Below, in pieces: positions 9,819 through 20,680 of a stretch of DNA of 64,000 nucleotides. Below the pieces are notes generated by a model. It did not search any database, had not been told where the DNA came from, and saw nothing but the letters and a program-made list of their open reading frames with translations. Numbering within the stretch: the first letter of the stretch is position 1; every line of letters starts with the position of its first letter. Origin of the DNA: Pseudomonadota bacterium. Its GTDB lineage: Bacteria > Pseudomonadota > Gammaproteobacteria > Burkholderiales > Burkholderiaceae_C. Position numbers and translations under genes: made by a program. The stretch lies in assembly GCA_021819435.1 (NCBI GenBank), contig JAKARB010000005.1, positions 62,001 to 126,000 on the forward strand. The letters run 5' to 3'.

Positions 9819-10639
9819 CCTACTGCGTTGCCATGCGCCTGGAAGCGGGCCTGGTTTTCCTCTCCGACTCGCGCACCAACGCGGGCATGGACCAGATCAG
9901 CACCTTCCGCAAAATGACCGTCTACGAGAAGGAAGGCGACCGCGTGATCGTCATGCTCTCGGCAGGCAACCTCGCCATCACCCAGGCGGTCAAGCAACTG
10001 GTGGGCAACGAAACCATCGAAGGCGCGGATGGCGAGCCCTGCACAATCTGGACGGCCAAGAGCCTGTTCGATGTGGCCCGCATCGTTGGCAGTTGCGTGC
10101 GCAAGGTGCACGCGCGCGACGCCGCCGCCCTCAAGCAGCACGGCATCGATTTCAATTGCAGCCTCATCGTTGGCGGTCAGATCGGTGGCGAGACCATGCG
10201 CCTGTTCAACGTCTACGCCGCCGGCAACTTCGTCGAGGCCGGCATCGATGGCGTGTGCTACTTCCAGATCGGCGAATCGAAATACGGCAAGCCCGTGATC
10301 GACCGCGTCATCACGCCGCGCACCCCGCTGCAGGAGGCCGCCAAGTGCGCGCTGATCTCCATGGACTCGACGCTGAAGTCCAACCTGTCGGTGGGCCTGC
10401 CGCTGGACATGCTGGTGTACGAAGCCGGCACGCTCAAAGTGGACAAGCTCATCCACATCGACGAGTCCAACCCGTACTTCCGCATGATCCGCTCGACCTG
10501 GGGGCAGCGCCTGCGCCAGGTGTTCGACTCCATCCCGGAGCCAAGCTGGAGCGGTGATCAGGCCGACTTGCACCTGCCTTCAGGCGCCCAGCCGCAGGCC
10601 ATGAACCCCCTGAGCAAGATCAGTGCGCCCAACGGCTGA
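9815..10639 (+). CDS. Anbu-type (ancestral beta subunit) proteasome-like protease
   Basis: The 274-residue protein starts [21 protein letters not shown]. Removing the initiator Met would expose Thr1. With that numbering Asp17 is in LSDS and a Lys is at 32, matching the Ntn-hydrolase active site of proteasome beta subunits and of the bacterial homologue Anbu. The protein lacks a propeptide, as expected for Anbu. It follows mutS with a 4-bp overlap. In most genomes where Anbu has been studied it sits with an alpha-E (DUF403) protein, a permuted ATP-grasp enzyme and a transglutaminase-like protein. None of these is nearby. The substrate is unknown. Confidence 0.85.
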   Translation: MTYCVAMRLEAGLVFLSDSRTNAGMDQISTFRKMTVYEKEGDRVIVMLSAGNLAITQAVKQLVGNETIEGADGEPCTIWTAKSLFDVARIVGSCVRKVHARDAAALKQHGIDFNCSLIVGGQIGGETMRLFNVYAAGNFVEAGIDGVCYFQIGESKYGKPVIDRVITPRTPLQEAAKCALISMDSTLKSNLSVGLPLDMLVYEAGTLKVDKLIHIDESNPYFRMIRSTWGQRLRQVFDSIPEPSWSGDQADLHLPSGAQPQAMNPLSKISAPNG

Positions 10640-10642
10640 GCC

Positions 10643-11404
10643 TCAGCCTTGCCCGATCAACGTCTTCGCTTCTTGATCTAGCTGTGAAATGCACGCTGCC
10701 ATCGCCGCGTGGCAGCGCTCCATGAGCGCGGGCACGTCGTCCACCGTCAAGCCGGTGGTCGGGATCGGGGGCAGGGCGCGCATCACCACCACGCCACCCA
10801 CCCAGCGGTTGAGGTTCATCGTGCGGGTGTAGTTGTTGGCGCACACCGGCACGATGGGCACCCCGGCGTTGACCGCCATCAGGAAGGCGCCTTTCTTGAG
10901 TGGGCCGAGCCCCTTGCCGTGGCCCCGCGTGCCCTCCGGAAACACCCACAGCGACATGTCCTTGTGCTGCAGCGTGTCGGTGGTCGTTTCCATCGCCCGG
11001 CGGGCCTGCACGGCGTTGCCCCGGTCGACCAGCACATTGCCCGCCAGCCAGTAAAGCTGACCGAACAGCGGGATCCACTTCAGGCTCGTCTTGCCCAGGC
11101 TCACCGTGCGCACCGGCACCACCTGCCCGAAAACGAACAGGTCGTGGTTGGAGATGTGGTTGGCGACGATGATGGCCGGCCGCCGGTGATTCAGCACGCC
11201 ATCGGCCTCGATGCGCTGGCGCATGCCCATGATGCGCAAGGCAGGGATGCCATAGACCCGGGCACACAGCCTGCTGTTGTCCGGATTGAATGGGCGACAC
11301 AGGCCGATCAGCAGGCCGATCACACTGGCGATGACGAAGTGCACGGCCAGCAGGAAAATGCGCAGCAGGGACAGCAAAGGGGCTCCCGGAAGGTCAGGAC
11401 ACAC
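10643..11404 (-). CDS. plsC: 1-acyl-sn-glycerol-3-phosphate acyltransferase
   Basis: This inner membrane enzyme of phospholipid synthesis acylates lysophosphatidic acid to phosphatidic acid. The acyltransferase motifs are H83-x4-D88 in NHISNHDLF and FPEGTRG at about 155-161. A hydrophobic segment at residues 10-35 anchors it to the membrane. The start given is a GTG; the true start could be a non-ATG codon a few residues later, next to the LLSLLRIFLL segment. It converges on the Anbu gene with only 3 bp between the stops. Assignment to PlsC is by motif; a paralogue with another acyl acceptor is possible. Confidence 0.87.
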   Translation of the reverse strand: MCPDLPGAPLLSLLRIFLLAVHFVIASVIGLLIGLCRPFNPDNSRLCARVYGIPALRIMGMRQRIEADGVLNHRRPAIIVANHISNHDLFVFGQVVPVRTVSLGKTSLKWIPLFGQLYWLAGNVLVDRGNAVQARRAMETTTDTLQHKDMSLWVFPEGTRGHGKGLGPLKKGAFLMAVNAGVPIVPVCANNYTRTMNLNRWVGGVVVMRALPPIPTTGLTVDDVPALMERCHAAMAACISQLDQEAKTLIGQG

Positions 11405-11467
11405 GCGTGTCCGTCGGCGATGGCAAAGCGCCGGATCATACGCCCGCCATGCGCCGGGTCTTGATGA

Positions 11468-13210
<1,743 letters not shown>

Positions 13211-13214
13211 AGCC

Positions 13215-14069
13215 ATGAAGCTCTGCGGATTCGACGTCGGCCTTGAGCGCCCCTTCTTCCTGATCGCCGGCACCTGCTCCATCGAGGGCCTGGAGCTGTC
13301 GCTCGAGGTGGCGGGCCGCCTTCAGGAGGCTTGCGCGCCCCTGGGCATCCCGCTGATTTACAAGGGCTCCTTCGACAAGGCCAACCGATCCTCGGGCACA
13401 ACCGCCCGTGGCTTGGGGCTCGACAAGGGCCTGCAGATCCTCGACGAAGTGCGCCGCCAGACCGGACTGCCGGTGCTGACCGATGTGCACGACGAATCGC
13501 AGGTGGCCGAAGTCGCCAGCGTGGTCGACGTGCTGCAGACCCCAGCCTTCCTGTGCCGCCAAACCGACTTCATCCGTGCGGTGGCCAAGTCGGGCAAGCC
13601 GGTCAACATCAAGAAGGGCCAGTTCCTCGCGCCCTGGGACATGAAGAACGTCATAGACAAGGCCCGCGCTGCCGCGCAGGAGGCCGGCCTGTCGCCTGAC
13701 CGCTTCCTGGCCTGCGAGCGAGGTGTGAGCTTCGGCTACAACAACCTCGTGGCCGACATGACCAGCCTGGCCGAGATGCGCAAGTCCGGCGCACCGGTGG
13801 TTTTTGACGTGACCCACTCGGTGCAAAAGCCTGGTGGCCTGGGCGGCGCCAGCGGCGGCGCCCGCGAGATGGTGCCTGTGCTGGCGCGTGCCGGCGTGGC
13901 AGCCGGCGTGGCCGGCCTCTTCATGGAGACCCATCCCGATCCGGCGAAGGCCTGGAGCGATGGCCCCAACGCCGTGCCACTCAAGCACATGAAGGCGCTG
14001 CTCGAAACCTTGATCGAGCTCGACCGCATCACCAAGAAGAACGGTTTCCTGGAAACCGACTTCAACTGA
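13215..14069 (+). CDS. kdsA: 3-deoxy-8-phosphooctulonate synthase (KDO-8-P synthase)
   Basis: KdsA condenses arabinose-5-phosphate with phosphoenolpyruvate to form KDO-8-phosphate for lipopolysaccharide core synthesis. The 284-residue TIM barrel shows family signatures: [21 protein letters not shown], the QTDFIRA and NIKKGQF segments, and [11 protein letters not shown]. The ACERG segment carries the Cys of the region discussed for metal-dependent versions, but I do not assign metal dependence. It lies directly after pyrG and is followed by an intrinsic terminator at 14084-14115. Confidence 0.97.
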   Translation: MKLCGFDVGLERPFFLIAGTCSIEGLELSLEVAGRLQEACAPLGIPLIYKGSFDKANRSSGTTARGLGLDKGLQILDEVRRQTGLPVLTDVHDESQVAEVASVVDVLQTPAFLCRQTDFIRAVAKSGKPVNIKKGQFLAPWDMKNVIDKARAAAQEAGLSPDRFLACERGVSFGYNNLVADMTSLAEMRKSGAPVVFDVTHSVQKPGGLGGASGGAREMVPVLARAGVAAGVAGLFMETHPDPAKAWSDGPNAVPLKHMKALLETLIELDRITKKNGFLETDFN

Positions 14070-15434
<1,365 letters not shown>

Positions 15435-15493
15435 TCCCGGTATCGGAGCAGCCCTGGTTTGGCGCGGGTGGCCGAACCAGGGGCAAACACGGC

Positions 15494-15521
15494 GGGACCT
15501 GATGCTGTCAGGTCCCTTTTT
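15494..15521 (+). terminator. Intrinsic terminator after eno
   Basis: GGGACCTGA pairs perfectly with TCAGGTCCC (9 bp) around the loop TGCTG and is followed by TTTTT. It lies 60 bp after the eno stop and 27 bp before ftsB. Confidence 0.85.
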
Positions 15522-15547
15522 CATGGCCGCTCGTGGATAATCCGCGC

Positions 15548-15868
15548 ATGCGTGTGGCTTTCTTCGTCCTCGTTGCCTTGTTGGCTGCCATCCACGCCGA
15601 ACTGTGGTTCGGCAAGGGTGGCATGCCACGCGTCATGGCCTTGCGCGCCGAGGTCGACGCGCAGCAAAAAGCCAACGCCCAGGCCCAGGCGCGAAACGAT
15701 CAGCTTGCCGCCGAGGTACGCGACCTCCAGGAGGGCCTGGAAATGGTCGAGGAAAAGGCCCGCACCGAGTTGGGCATGGTCAAGCCTGACGAAATCTACG
15801 TGCAGCTCACCACCAAGGCGCCGCCGGTGCTGAGCGCACCGCCTTCCTCCGCCTCTGCCACCCACTGA
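15548..15868 (+). CDS. ftsB: Cell division protein FtsB
   Basis: FtsB is a small bitopic membrane protein of the FtsQBL divisome subcomplex. The 106-residue protein has one N-terminal transmembrane helix (VAFFVLVALLAAIHAELW). A coiled coil follows through about residue 70, then the conserved EEKARTELGMVKPDEIYVQL segment. MRVAFF was chosen as the start; a GTG five codons upstream is possible. The position after eno is the usual one in proteobacteria. Confidence 0.93.
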   Translation: MRVAFFVLVALLAAIHAELWFGKGGMPRVMALRAEVDAQQKANAQAQARNDQLAAEVRDLQEGLEMVEEKARTELGMVKPDEIYVQLTTKAPPVLSAPPSSASATH

Positions 15869-15874
15869 TCGCCC

Positions 15875-16543
15875 ATGAGCGCGTCCTTGAGTGGCCTGGC
15901 CGAACACCTGGCCTGGGTCGCCCCCTGGCTCCTGCCCCTTGATGCCACCTGGGCGCTGCCCATCAGCCGGCTCGAAGCCGTGGCCTCGCTGATGGCACTG
16001 GCCATGGTGGGCTTCAACCTGCGTGTCAACCCGCTCGGCTGGCCTTTGGCCATTGCCAGTTCGGCGCTCTACGCCTTGCTTTTCGCGCGCAGCCGGCTTT
16101 ACGGCGAAGCCACGCTTCAGCTCGTTTTCATGGCGCTGTCTGCATGGGGGTGGGCGCAATGGCTGCGTGGGCGTGACGAGACGGGGCAAGCTTTGCGGGT
16201 GCGTCAGCTCCAGGCTGCTGCCCGCTGGCGGTTGTTGGGCGTGACGGCGCTGCTGTGGGCCTTGATCGGAGCCATGCTCAGCGCCTGGACCGATTCCGAC
16301 GTGCCTTATGGCGATGCCTTGCCCACCGCCGGCAGCCTGGTCGGGCAGTGGTTGCTGGCGCGCAAATGGGTGGACAACTGGCCGTGCTGGCTGGCGGTGA
16401 ACCTGCTGAGCATGGCGCTGTTCGCCCACAAGGGGCTGTGGCTCACCGTGGGCCTGTATGGCGTCTTCGCGGTGCTCTCTTGTGTGGGTTGGGCAGCCTG
16501 GGCTCGTCGTACCGACATCGAGCGCTGGCGAGGGCTGCCATGA
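15875..16543 (+). CDS. pnuC: Nicotinamide riboside transporter PnuC
   Basis: PnuC facilitates uptake of nicotinamide riboside for NAD synthesis. The 222-residue protein is strongly hydrophobic with about seven membrane segments. It has family-like stretches LEAVASLMALAMVGFNLRVNPLGWPLAI and the substrate-site Trp cluster WGWAQW. The C-terminal half contains ARKWVDNWPCWLAVNLLS, typical of PnuC. The stop overlaps the start of the NadR-type kinase by ATGA, which supports a joint uptake-and-trap pathway: phosphorylation inside the cell pulls the substrate in. Confidence 0.9.
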   Translation: MSASLSGLAEHLAWVAPWLLPLDATWALPISRLEAVASLMALAMVGFNLRVNPLGWPLAIASSALYALLFARSRLYGEATLQLVFMALSAWGWAQWLRGRDETGQALRVRQLQAAARWRLLGVTALLWALIGAMLSAWTDSDVPYGDALPTAGSLVGQWLLARKWVDNWPCWLAVNLLSMALFAHKGLWLTVGLYGVFAVLSCVGWAAWARRTDIERWRGLP

Positions 16544-17349
16544 CCGACCCGATGAAGCGAGCGAACATGAGGATGGACGATCCTGTCCCCGCCGATGCAG
16601 ACGAAACCGTCACGGTTGGCAAAGCAACCGAAGCAGCACCTCGCGCGCTGGTGATCGGCGTGGTCGGCGCCGAAAGCACCGGCAAAACGCTGCTGGTCAA
16701 GGAACTTGGCCGTACGCTGCGCGAACGAGGTCTGCAAGTGACCAGCGTGCCGGAGGCCTTGCGCCTTTTTTGCGATCGCGAAGGGCGCACGCCTCGCGTT
16801 AATGAGCAGCGGGCCATCGCCGAAGAGCAGACCCAGCTCATCGCAGCCGCCGCGCAGCGTGCTGCCATCGTGCTTGCCGACACCACCGCGCTCATGACGG
16901 CGGTCTACAGCGAGGTCATCTTCGGTGACACGAGCCTGCACGGGCAGGCACTGGCCGATCACGCGAGATGCGACCTGACGCTCTTGACTGCGCAGGACCT
17001 GCCCTGGGTGCCCGACGGCATCATCCGCGACGGACCGCAGGTGCGTGAGGCTGTGGACACCTGTCTGCGCAGGTTGCTGCAGGAGGGCGGCGTGCCGCAC
17101 GCCCTCGTCATGGGCAAGGGCCTGAGGCGGCAGGCCAATGCCTTGAGCTGCATCGAGCACCTGCTGAGCGAGCCGGCACGGCGTCAGCGCCCCGCCGGTT
17201 CGTCCCGCTGGCGCTGGTTCTGCGACAACTGCGACGACGGCGAGTGCGAGCAGCACTGGCTGACACGAGCCGGGTCTTCCAGCGGTTCTGCCTCGCCTGG
17301 TCCAGACACGGTTCTGGGCGAGCCCTCGGGCGGCGACCATGCCGCCTGA
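16540..17349 (+). CDS. NadR-type nicotinamide riboside kinase-like ATPase with Cys-rich tail
   Basis: The 269-residue protein has a P-loop at 43-50 (GAESTGKT) and the AAA/NadR-like kinase pattern: VPEALRLF, an EEQTQLI segment, VLADTTALMTAVYSEVIFGD and DLPWVPDGIIRD. This resembles the ribosylnicotinamide kinase domain of NadR, which makes NMN from nicotinamide riboside. The N-terminal nucleotidyltransferase and DNA-binding parts of full NadR are absent. After the kinase fold is an unusual tail with C228, C231, C236 and H239 (CDNCDDGECEQHW), which might bind a metal. It overlaps pnuC by 4 bp and truC by 11 bp. Confidence 0.8.
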   Translation: MTDPMKRANMRMDDPVPADADETVTVGKATEAAPRALVIGVVGAESTGKTLLVKELGRTLRERGLQVTSVPEALRLFCDREGRTPRVNEQRAIAEEQTQLIAAAAQRAAIVLADTTALMTAVYSEVIFGDTSLHGQALADHARCDLTLLTAQDLPWVPDGIIRDGPQVREAVDTCLRRLLQEGGVPHALVMGKGLRRQANALSCIEHLLSEPARRQRPAGSSRWRWFCDNCDDGECEQHWLTRAGSSSGSASPGPDTVLGEPSGGDHAA

Positions 17350-18124
17350 CGCGCCAGCAGGGCAGGCCTTGCCCGTGCTCTGGCGCGAGGGCGATTGCAT
17401 CGCCATCCACAAGCCTGCCGGCTGGCTGGTGCACCGCACGGGCCTGGACGCAGGTGAAACTCGCTTTGTGGTCCAGGCCATGAGGGACCAGTTGGGAGCT
17501 CCGGTGCACCCGGTTCACCGCTTGGACAAGGGCACCTCTGGGGTCTTGCTGATGGCTTTGTCCCCCGATGCGGCCAGGCGTTTGTCAGGCTGCTTTGAGC
17601 GGCGCGAGGTGCTCAAACGCTACGTTGCTTTGGTGCGTGGCTGGCCGGCTGAAGAGCTTCGCGTTGACCACGCCTTGCGCCCGGATGACGCGCCCCCGGA
17701 AGCACCCGCACAGGATGCGCAGACCGACTTCCGCCTGCTGGCACGCTGCAGCCTCGACGTGCCGGTCGACCGCTACCAACAGACCCGCGTGGCGCTGGTC
17801 GAAGCGCTGCCGCACACCGGACGCCGACACCAGATCCGGCGCCACCTCAAACACCTGGCTCACCCCATCATCGGCGACGCAACACATGGCAAGGGCGCGC
17901 ACAACCGCTGGTGGGCAGAGCGCTTGGGGCTTCACAGGTTGTGGCTGCACGCCGCCTCGTTGAGGCTGCCGCATCCACATCGCGACGGGGATTGGTTGGA
18001 CATCGCTTCGCCGCTGTCCTCAACGGTGTTGAACGCCGATTGGCAAAGGGTGCTGGCCGAGCATTGGCATTGGACCCAGGCCGATGCGCGGGTGCGTCTG
18101 CTGGCCGGTTTGGCATGGCCTTGA
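17339..18124 (+). CDS. truC: tRNA pseudouridine synthase TruC
   Basis: TruC isomerises U65 of tRNAs to pseudouridine. The 261-residue protein has the RluA-family active site HRLDKGTSG with catalytic D63, the LPHTGRRHQIRRHLKHLAHPIIGD motif and the WLHAASLRLPHP segment. The GKGAHNRWWAERLGLHRLWLHA stretch is typical of TruC as opposed to RluA. It overlaps the NadR-type kinase gene by 11 bp and ends the ftsB-pnuC-kinase-truC run, just before the A+T-rich patch. Confidence 0.9.
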   Translation: MPPDAPAGQALPVLWREGDCIAIHKPAGWLVHRTGLDAGETRFVVQAMRDQLGAPVHPVHRLDKGTSGVLLMALSPDAARRLSGCFERREVLKRYVALVRGWPAEELRVDHALRPDDAPPEAPAQDAQTDFRLLARCSLDVPVDRYQQTRVALVEALPHTGRRHQIRRHLKHLAHPIIGDATHGKGAHNRWWAERLGLHRLWLHAASLRLPHPHRDGDWLDIASPLSSTVLNADWQRVLAEHWHWTQADARVRLLAGLAWP

Positions 18125-18182
18125 TGTTGGCAATGTGGGTCAAATAGGTGATGGATGGGCGTCAAAAAACAAAAAAACGATG

Positions 18183-18190
18183 TATAAAAT
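18183..18190 (+). promoter_or_regulatory. TATAAAAT box upstream of the prepilin-like gene
   Basis: TATAAAAT is an unusually A+T-rich -10-like sequence at the edge of the low-G+C patch. Transcription from it would start near 18196, which argues against the ATG at 18197 as translation start and favours a later codon. Confidence 0.3.
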
Positions 18191-18274
18191 ACTTGAATGG
18201 TGGTGAATTTATATTTATCCGCCTTCAAAGGCGCGCCATGGTTTTCAACGCCCGTTGGAAGTCGTGAATTTGAC

Positions 18275-18838
18275 GTGCCAGCTCATGTTGGCGTGGTCTG
18301 CATTGCTTTAAGAGGGGCTTTTTCCGTTTTTTGTTTTGCCCCCCCTTCGCGGGCAGGTTCTTGTTGCAAAAAACAAAACGGCTTTTCTCTGGTTGAGCTG
18401 ATCTGCACCATCATCATCATTGGCGTGATGGCGGCAACGGTCGTGCCAAGATTGTATAACTTCCGCTCTGATGCCCAGTTTGCAGTGCTTAATCAAGCGG
18501 CTGCCCAGATATCCAGTGCTGCAGAGTTGGCTGCAGAAAAGTGTCGGATCATCCAGGGCTGTTATGTGAATGAGTGGTCTGATGAATTCATCAAAGACCC
18601 GAGCAATCACCTTGGCCAAATGTACAGTGGTTACCCCACGGCCAACTCGGATGCAAACTCCTCTCCCATTGTGAATTGGATCACCATATCCGGTTTTGAG
18701 GTTGACCAATCTTCAATCATGTACACGGACTTCAAGCTGAAGGGCTCCTCAGATCCGTCCAATTGCAAGATTCGCTATAACTTTGCAGTCAGTTTGGGTG
18801 CGTCTCCCGTCGTATCCATCCTGAATTCTGGATGCTGA
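18275..18838 (+). CDS. Prepilin-like (type IV pilin/pseudopilin) protein in an A+T-rich patch
   Basis: The core is KKQNG-FSLVELICTIIIIGVMAATVV. This is a prepilin peptidase site (G before F, Glu at +5) followed by the hydrophobic N-terminal helix of type IV pilins or type II secretion pseudopilins. About 125 residues of variable globular domain follow, with four Cys (CRIIQGC, NCKIRY, and a Cys-terminal end) that could form two disulfides. The start is unresolved. Frame-consistent candidates are ATG 18197, GTG 18275 (used here) and GTG 18293, all giving leaders of 30 residues or more instead of the usual 6-10. TTG 18364 gives a normal leader only if one A of the A6 run is skipped. No secretion or pilus operon lies next to it. 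Confidence 0.65.
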   Translation: MPAHVGVVCIALRGAFSVFCFAPPSRAGSCCKKQNGFSLVELICTIIIIGVMAATVVPRLYNFRSDAQFAVLNQAAAQISSAAELAAEKCRIIQGCYVNEWSDEFIKDPSNHLGQMYSGYPTANSDANSSPIVNWITISGFEVDQSSIMYTDFKLKGSSDPSNCKIRYNFAVSLGASPVVSILNSGC

Positions 18839-19002
18839 AAATCATGCACGTTTGAACGGCTTGAATCCCCTGAGGCGCTAACAGCCCAATCGCTGCTATT
18901 GCCCAGTTGGCATGGGGTTCATTGGTGGGACTTCTTCAGCCTCGCATGTTTAATTCCGTCTGGTATTTCCGCAGTCTGCCAGCAACGGTGGGCGCCCGCA
19001 AA

Positions 19003-19989
19003 TCACTGCAGCTTGTTGGACCCCGGCGGCGTGTCCGCTTCGGCCGTGAACAGGCTGGCCGCGTCAATCGGGTCGAAGTGGTAGTGCTGCCCGCAGAAGT
19101 CGCAGCCGATTTCCACCTGGCCCTGCTCAGCGATGATGCTGTCGACCTCCTCCTGCCCGAGGCTGCGCAGCATTTCCGCCACGCGTTCGCGTGAGCACGT
19201 GCAGGCAAAGCGCGGGCCCGTGGGGCCGGCTTTGGGTTCGAAGTAGCGCAGGTCTTCTTCCCAGAACAGTCGGTGCAAGATTGTCTGTGCATCGAGTGTG
19301 AGCAGCTCTTCGCGTTTGAGGCTGCCCGCCAGGGTGGCGATGCGGTTGTAGGCCTCGTCAAGGGCTTCTTCCGTCGTGGCGACGCGGTCGGTGCCGGCCA
19401 GGTTGGCTTCGCCCTCAATGGGCATGCGCTGGATCAGCAGGCCCGCGGCGATCTCGTCATTGGCCGCCAACACCAGCTTGGCATCAAGCTGTTCGGACTG
19501 GCGCATGTACTGTTCCAGCACCTCGCTGAGCTCGTTGAGCAATCCGCCCTCCAAGTGATTGAGCGAAACCACGCCCTGGTAGGGCTGCTGGCCGGGCTGG
19601 CGATCCTTCGGATCGAGCGTGATCGCGCAGCGTCCCTTGCCATGGTTGTTGACCAGCGCCTCCAGGGGCAGGCGGCCGCTGTCGCTGGATGGGATTTCGC
19701 CCATCACCTTGGCCGTGCTGCGGAAAGCGAGGTCGGGCTGCGCCTCGGTGACCGCCAGCTTGAGCGGCCCATCGCCGAAGATCTGCAGCACCACGGCGCC
19801 ATTGAACTTGATGTTGGACTGCAGCAGCACGGTGGCCGCGCTCATCTCGCCCAGCAGTTGGCGCACCGGCTCTTCGAAGCCGCCAGCGGCCTCACGCCGG
19901 CGCAGCAGTTCTTGCCAGGATTCGGTCAGGCGCACGAGGACGCCGCGCACCGGTAGGCCTTCGAACAGGAATGTGTGCAGTTCGCTCAT
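19003..19989 (-). CDS. hslO: Redox-regulated chaperone Hsp33
   Basis: Hsp33 is a cytoplasmic holdase activated when oxidation releases zinc from four C-terminal cysteines. The 328-residue protein shows that site as CTC (in FACTCSRERV) and CDFC (in IGCDFCGQHYHFD). The N-terminal substrate-binding domain has the GEMSAATVLLQSNIKFNG segment. MSELHTF is taken as the start; an upstream ATG five codons earlier is possible. It lies 16 bp downstream of the gamma carbonic anhydrase gene and is likely co-transcribed with it. Confidence 0.95.
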   Translation of the reverse strand: MSELHTFLFEGLPVRGVLVRLTESWQELLRRREAAGGFEEPVRQLLGEMSAATVLLQSNIKFNGAVVLQIFGDGPLKLAVTEAQPDLAFRSTAKVMGEIPSSDSGRLPLEALVNNHGKGRCAITLDPKDRQPGQQPYQGVVSLNHLEGGLLNELSEVLEQYMRQSEQLDAKLVLAANDEIAAGLLIQRMPIEGEANLAGTDRVATTEEALDEAYNRIATLAGSLKREELLTLDAQTILHRLFWEEDLRYFEPKAGPTGPRFACTCSRERVAEMLRSLGQEEVDSIIAEQGQVEIGCDFCGQHYHFDPIDAASLFTAEADTPPGSNKLQ

Positions 19990-20005
19990 GGCAACTCGAT
20001 TCAAC

Positions 20006-20542
20006 TCAGGTCGAGGGCGCGTCGATGCGCACCATCGCGGTCTTGTATTCGGCCGACTTGGCCACGTAGAGGCCCGTGCCCAGGTGCATGCGCAGCAGGT
20101 CGGCCTCGGTCAGCGGGCGCACGGCCTTGGCCGGCGAGCCCATGATCAGCATGCCGTCCTCGAACACCTTGCCCTCAGTGACCAGCGCGCCAGCGGCCAC
20201 CAGGCAGTTCTTGCCGATGACCGCGCCATTGAGCACCACCGCCTGGATGCCAATCAGCGAGCCTTTGCCGATGGTGCAGCCATGCAGCATGGCCTGGTGG
20301 CCCACGGTCACGTCCTCGGCGATGGTCAGCGGAAAGCCAATGTCTGTGTGCAGCACGGACGACTCCTGCACATTGGAGCGCGCCCCGATGACGATCGGCT
20401 CGTTGTCGCCGCGCAGCGTCACGTGCGACCACACGCTGCTGCCTTCGGACAGCGTCACGTCGCCGATGACATCCGCCGATTCGGCCACGTAAGCGGTCGG
20501 GTGCACGGTCGGGGCCTTGTCGTGGATGCGGTAGAGCGCCAT
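20006..20542 (-). CDS. Gamma carbonic anhydrase family protein
   Basis: The 178-residue protein is a left-handed beta-helix of hexapeptide repeats of the gamma carbonic anhydrase family (YrdA/CaiE type). The metal-binding histidines are visible in SSVLHTDIG, TVGHQAMLHGCTIG, and the GDN of LRGDNEP is present. Many family members have no demonstrated carbonic anhydrase activity, so the reaction is uncertain. The start MALYRIHDK follows the usual pattern. It is upstream of hslO and divergent from the AhpC-type peroxiredoxin. Confidence 0.9.
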   Translation of the reverse strand: MALYRIHDKAPTVHPTAYVAESADVIGDVTLSEGSSVWSHVTLRGDNEPIVIGARSNVQESSVLHTDIGFPLTIAEDVTVGHQAMLHGCTIGKGSLIGIQAVVLNGAVIGKNCLVAAGALVTEGKVFEDGMLIMGSPAKAVRPLTEADLLRMHLGTGLYVAKSAEYKTAMVRIDAPST

Positions 20543-20554
20543 GGGGTCACGCGG

Positions 20555-20623
20555 TTGAGGTGGGGTTCCGATTCTAAAAGCCCGAGCGTTGACCTGCTGC
20601 ATGCCACCTCAAGGCAGAATCGG
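20555..20623. repeat. Two interleaved inverted repeats between the gamma carbonic anhydrase and peroxiredoxin genes
   Basis: TTGAGGTGG (20555-20563) is inverted as CCACCTCAA (20604-20612). CCGATTCT (20568-20575) is inverted as AGAATCGG (20616-20623). Both are perfect and occur in the order A, B, A', B'. The B arms contain AGAATC, a -10-like sequence facing each of the two divergent genes, so B may be the two promoters and A an operator. Confidence 0.6.
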
Positions 20624-20680
20624 GGCATCCTGTCCATCAACGCAACCGTTCACCGCGTCCCCCCGACGCAGGGAGTCCGC

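Larger units (their letters stand above)
18139..18840. other. A+T-rich patch of probable foreign origin
   Basis: From the end of truC to the end of the prepilin-like gene the sequence has many A and T runs (two AAAAAACAAAA-type blocks and a TTTTTTGTTTT block near 18327). Its codon use is visibly less G+C-biased than in all neighbours. It carries only the prepilin-like gene. No transposase, attachment site or flanking direct repeat is visible. The 164 bp after it (18839-19002) hold nothing I recognise. Confidence 0.5.

Noticed and set aside
18327..18379. Hairpin between the TTTTTTGTTTT and AAAAAACAAAA blocks
   Set aside because: The two blocks are complementary in parallel orientation and only imperfectly as an inverted repeat, so a stable hairpin is not expected.
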